Below are positions 5,463 through 5,976 of a stretch of DNA of 5,976 nucleotides, piece by piece; within the stretch, counting starts at the first letter, position 1, and each line of letters starts with the position of its first letter. The stretch comes from Anaerolineae bacterium (GTDB lineage Bacteria > Chloroflexota > Anaerolineae > B4-G1), in the NCBI GenBank assembly GCA_030612185.1, contig JAUWOI010000291.1, positions 1 to 5,976 on the forward strand, in the 5' to 3' direction. The position numbers and the translations under genes were made by a program. The notes under the pieces are model-generated. The model was not told where the DNA came from and made no database searches. It saw nothing but the letters and a program-made list of their open reading frames with translations.

Positions 5463-5976
5463 TGCTCTCTCCTGAAGTGAAGCAGGAACTCCCGGTCGCG
5501 CTCCAGCGTCATCTGGTAGACCGCCCATCCCCCCTCCACTGCCGACGGCTCCGGCGTCGCATCCAGCCGCACACTTCCCTCTGGCAGCCGACCACGGACA
5601 CTCAGGGGATGCCCGGCGGTACCCGGCTGCTTCTGCACCCGCAGAGAGTACCAGCCCTCGTCACCCTGCCATTGTACCACGTCTGCCGGGATAGTCCAGG
5701 TAAAAAAGCGCGTCTGAGTTGCCGCCGGCGGGAGCAAGCCCAGCACCGCTAGCGTCAGCCACGGTCCCTCTTCAGCCGGTTGGACGGTGACCTCCCCCGA
5801 TTCCCCCTCCCCCGAGAAGAGCACCTCGCCTGGCACCGGGATGCGGGTGGCGTCCAGTAACCGGCTTCCCTGCGGGACATAGCCCCGCAGGTAATCCCAG
5901 TAGCCGCGGTCCATCATCTGCTCATAAACCGGGGCGGAGCGGCGCCCCGGAGGGCAGGGACGGTCCCCGGGGGTGG
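5459..5976 (-). CDS. DUF4012 domain-containing protein (C-terminal part, runs off right edge)
   Basis: The frame is open from the right edge to a TGA at 5459-5461, giving 171 residues; the start lies outside the window. Characteristic stretches are YWDYLRGYVPQGSRLLDA (about residues 25-42), PVPGEVLFSGEGESGEVTV (46-64), FTWTIP (91-96) and YSLRVQKQPGT (109-119), followed by PLSVRGRLPEGSV. I recognise this as the usual C-terminal end of DUF4012 proteins, large extracytoplasmic proteins seen in Gram-positive and Chloroflexota genomes, often near polysaccharide genes. Their biochemical role is unknown. The N-terminal membrane segment and most of the domain are not visible here. The stop overlaps the ATG of the LPEAG protein gene, so the two are probably translationally coupled. 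Family call from remembered motif resemblance; no search was possible. Confidence 0.78.
   Translation of the reverse strand, partial: TPGDRPCPPGRRSAPVYEQMMDRGYWDYLRGYVPQGSRLLDATRIPVPGEVLFSGEGESGEVTVQPAEEGPWLTLAVLGLLPPAATQTRFFTWTIPADVVQWQGDEGWYSLRVQKQPGTAGHPLSVRGRLPEGSVRLDATPEPSAVEGGWAVYQMTLERDREFLLHFRREQ
5469..5473 (-). promoter_or_regulatory. Ribosome binding site of the LPEAG protein gene
   Basis: AGGAG on the minus strand lies six bases before the ATG at 5462, inside the last codons of the DUF4012 gene. It supports that ATG over an upstream in-frame ATG at 5528, which would put 22 extra residues before the signal peptide. Confidence 0.78.

Noticed and set aside
5463..5528. N-terminal extension of the LPEAG protein to an ATG at 5528
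   Set aside because: The extra residues precede a clear Lys-rich signal peptide start, and AGGAG is ideally spaced for the ATG at 5462.

Overview
The window looks like a chromosomal fragment from a Chloroflexota bacterium (Anaerolineae, Caldilineae or Ardenticatenia type). This is a judgement from family resemblance, not a search. Pointers are moderately GC-rich DNA, secreted glycosidases with a conserved Phe-Gly-Val-Gln-Phe-Tyr-Gly barrel entry, a Tyr/His/Phe-x-Pro-Leu/Val-Val/Ile tag next to a signal peptide or at the C-terminus, Pro/Thr-rich surface proteins, and a DUF4012 protein.

All six genes I can support are on the minus strand, so transcription runs from the right edge to the left edge. 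In that order they are: (1) the C-terminal 171 residues of a DUF4012-type protein (5459 to the right edge); (2) a 128-residue secreted Pro/Thr-rich protein ending in a sortase-like LPEAG signal (5076-5462), whose ATG overlaps the previous stop; (3) after a 122-bp gap, a secreted seven-repeat beta-propeller of the Vgb/streptogramin-lyase-like superfamily (3838-4953); (4) 37 bp later, a secreted clan GH-A-like glycoside hydrolase (2319-3800); (5) a second, different glycoside hydrolase with a C-terminal CARDB domain (754-2322), starting at a GTG inside the previous stop; (6) 18 bp later, the N-terminal 245 residues of a polytopic membrane glycosyltransferase of GT39/AftB-like type (735 to the left edge).

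Overlapping stops and starts, short gaps and a common strand suggest one or two operons. Five of the six products are exported or in the membrane, and the sixth (DUF4012) is expected to be. My reading is a cell-surface glycan or glycoprotein locus: a membrane glycosyltransferase, two extracellular glycosidases, a propeller that may bind a ligand, a surface-anchored stalk protein and a DUF4012 protein. The substrate cannot be read from the sequence.

The most interesting signals are the short x-L/V-P-L/V-V/I motif shared by three adjacent secreted proteins at different positions, the LPEAG sorting signal in the same locus, and an (ATG)4 mini-ORF bridging the second hydrolase and the glycosyltransferase. 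I saw no RNA gene, mobile element, CRISPR array or convincing promoter or terminator, and no stretch over 300 bases lacks a gene.
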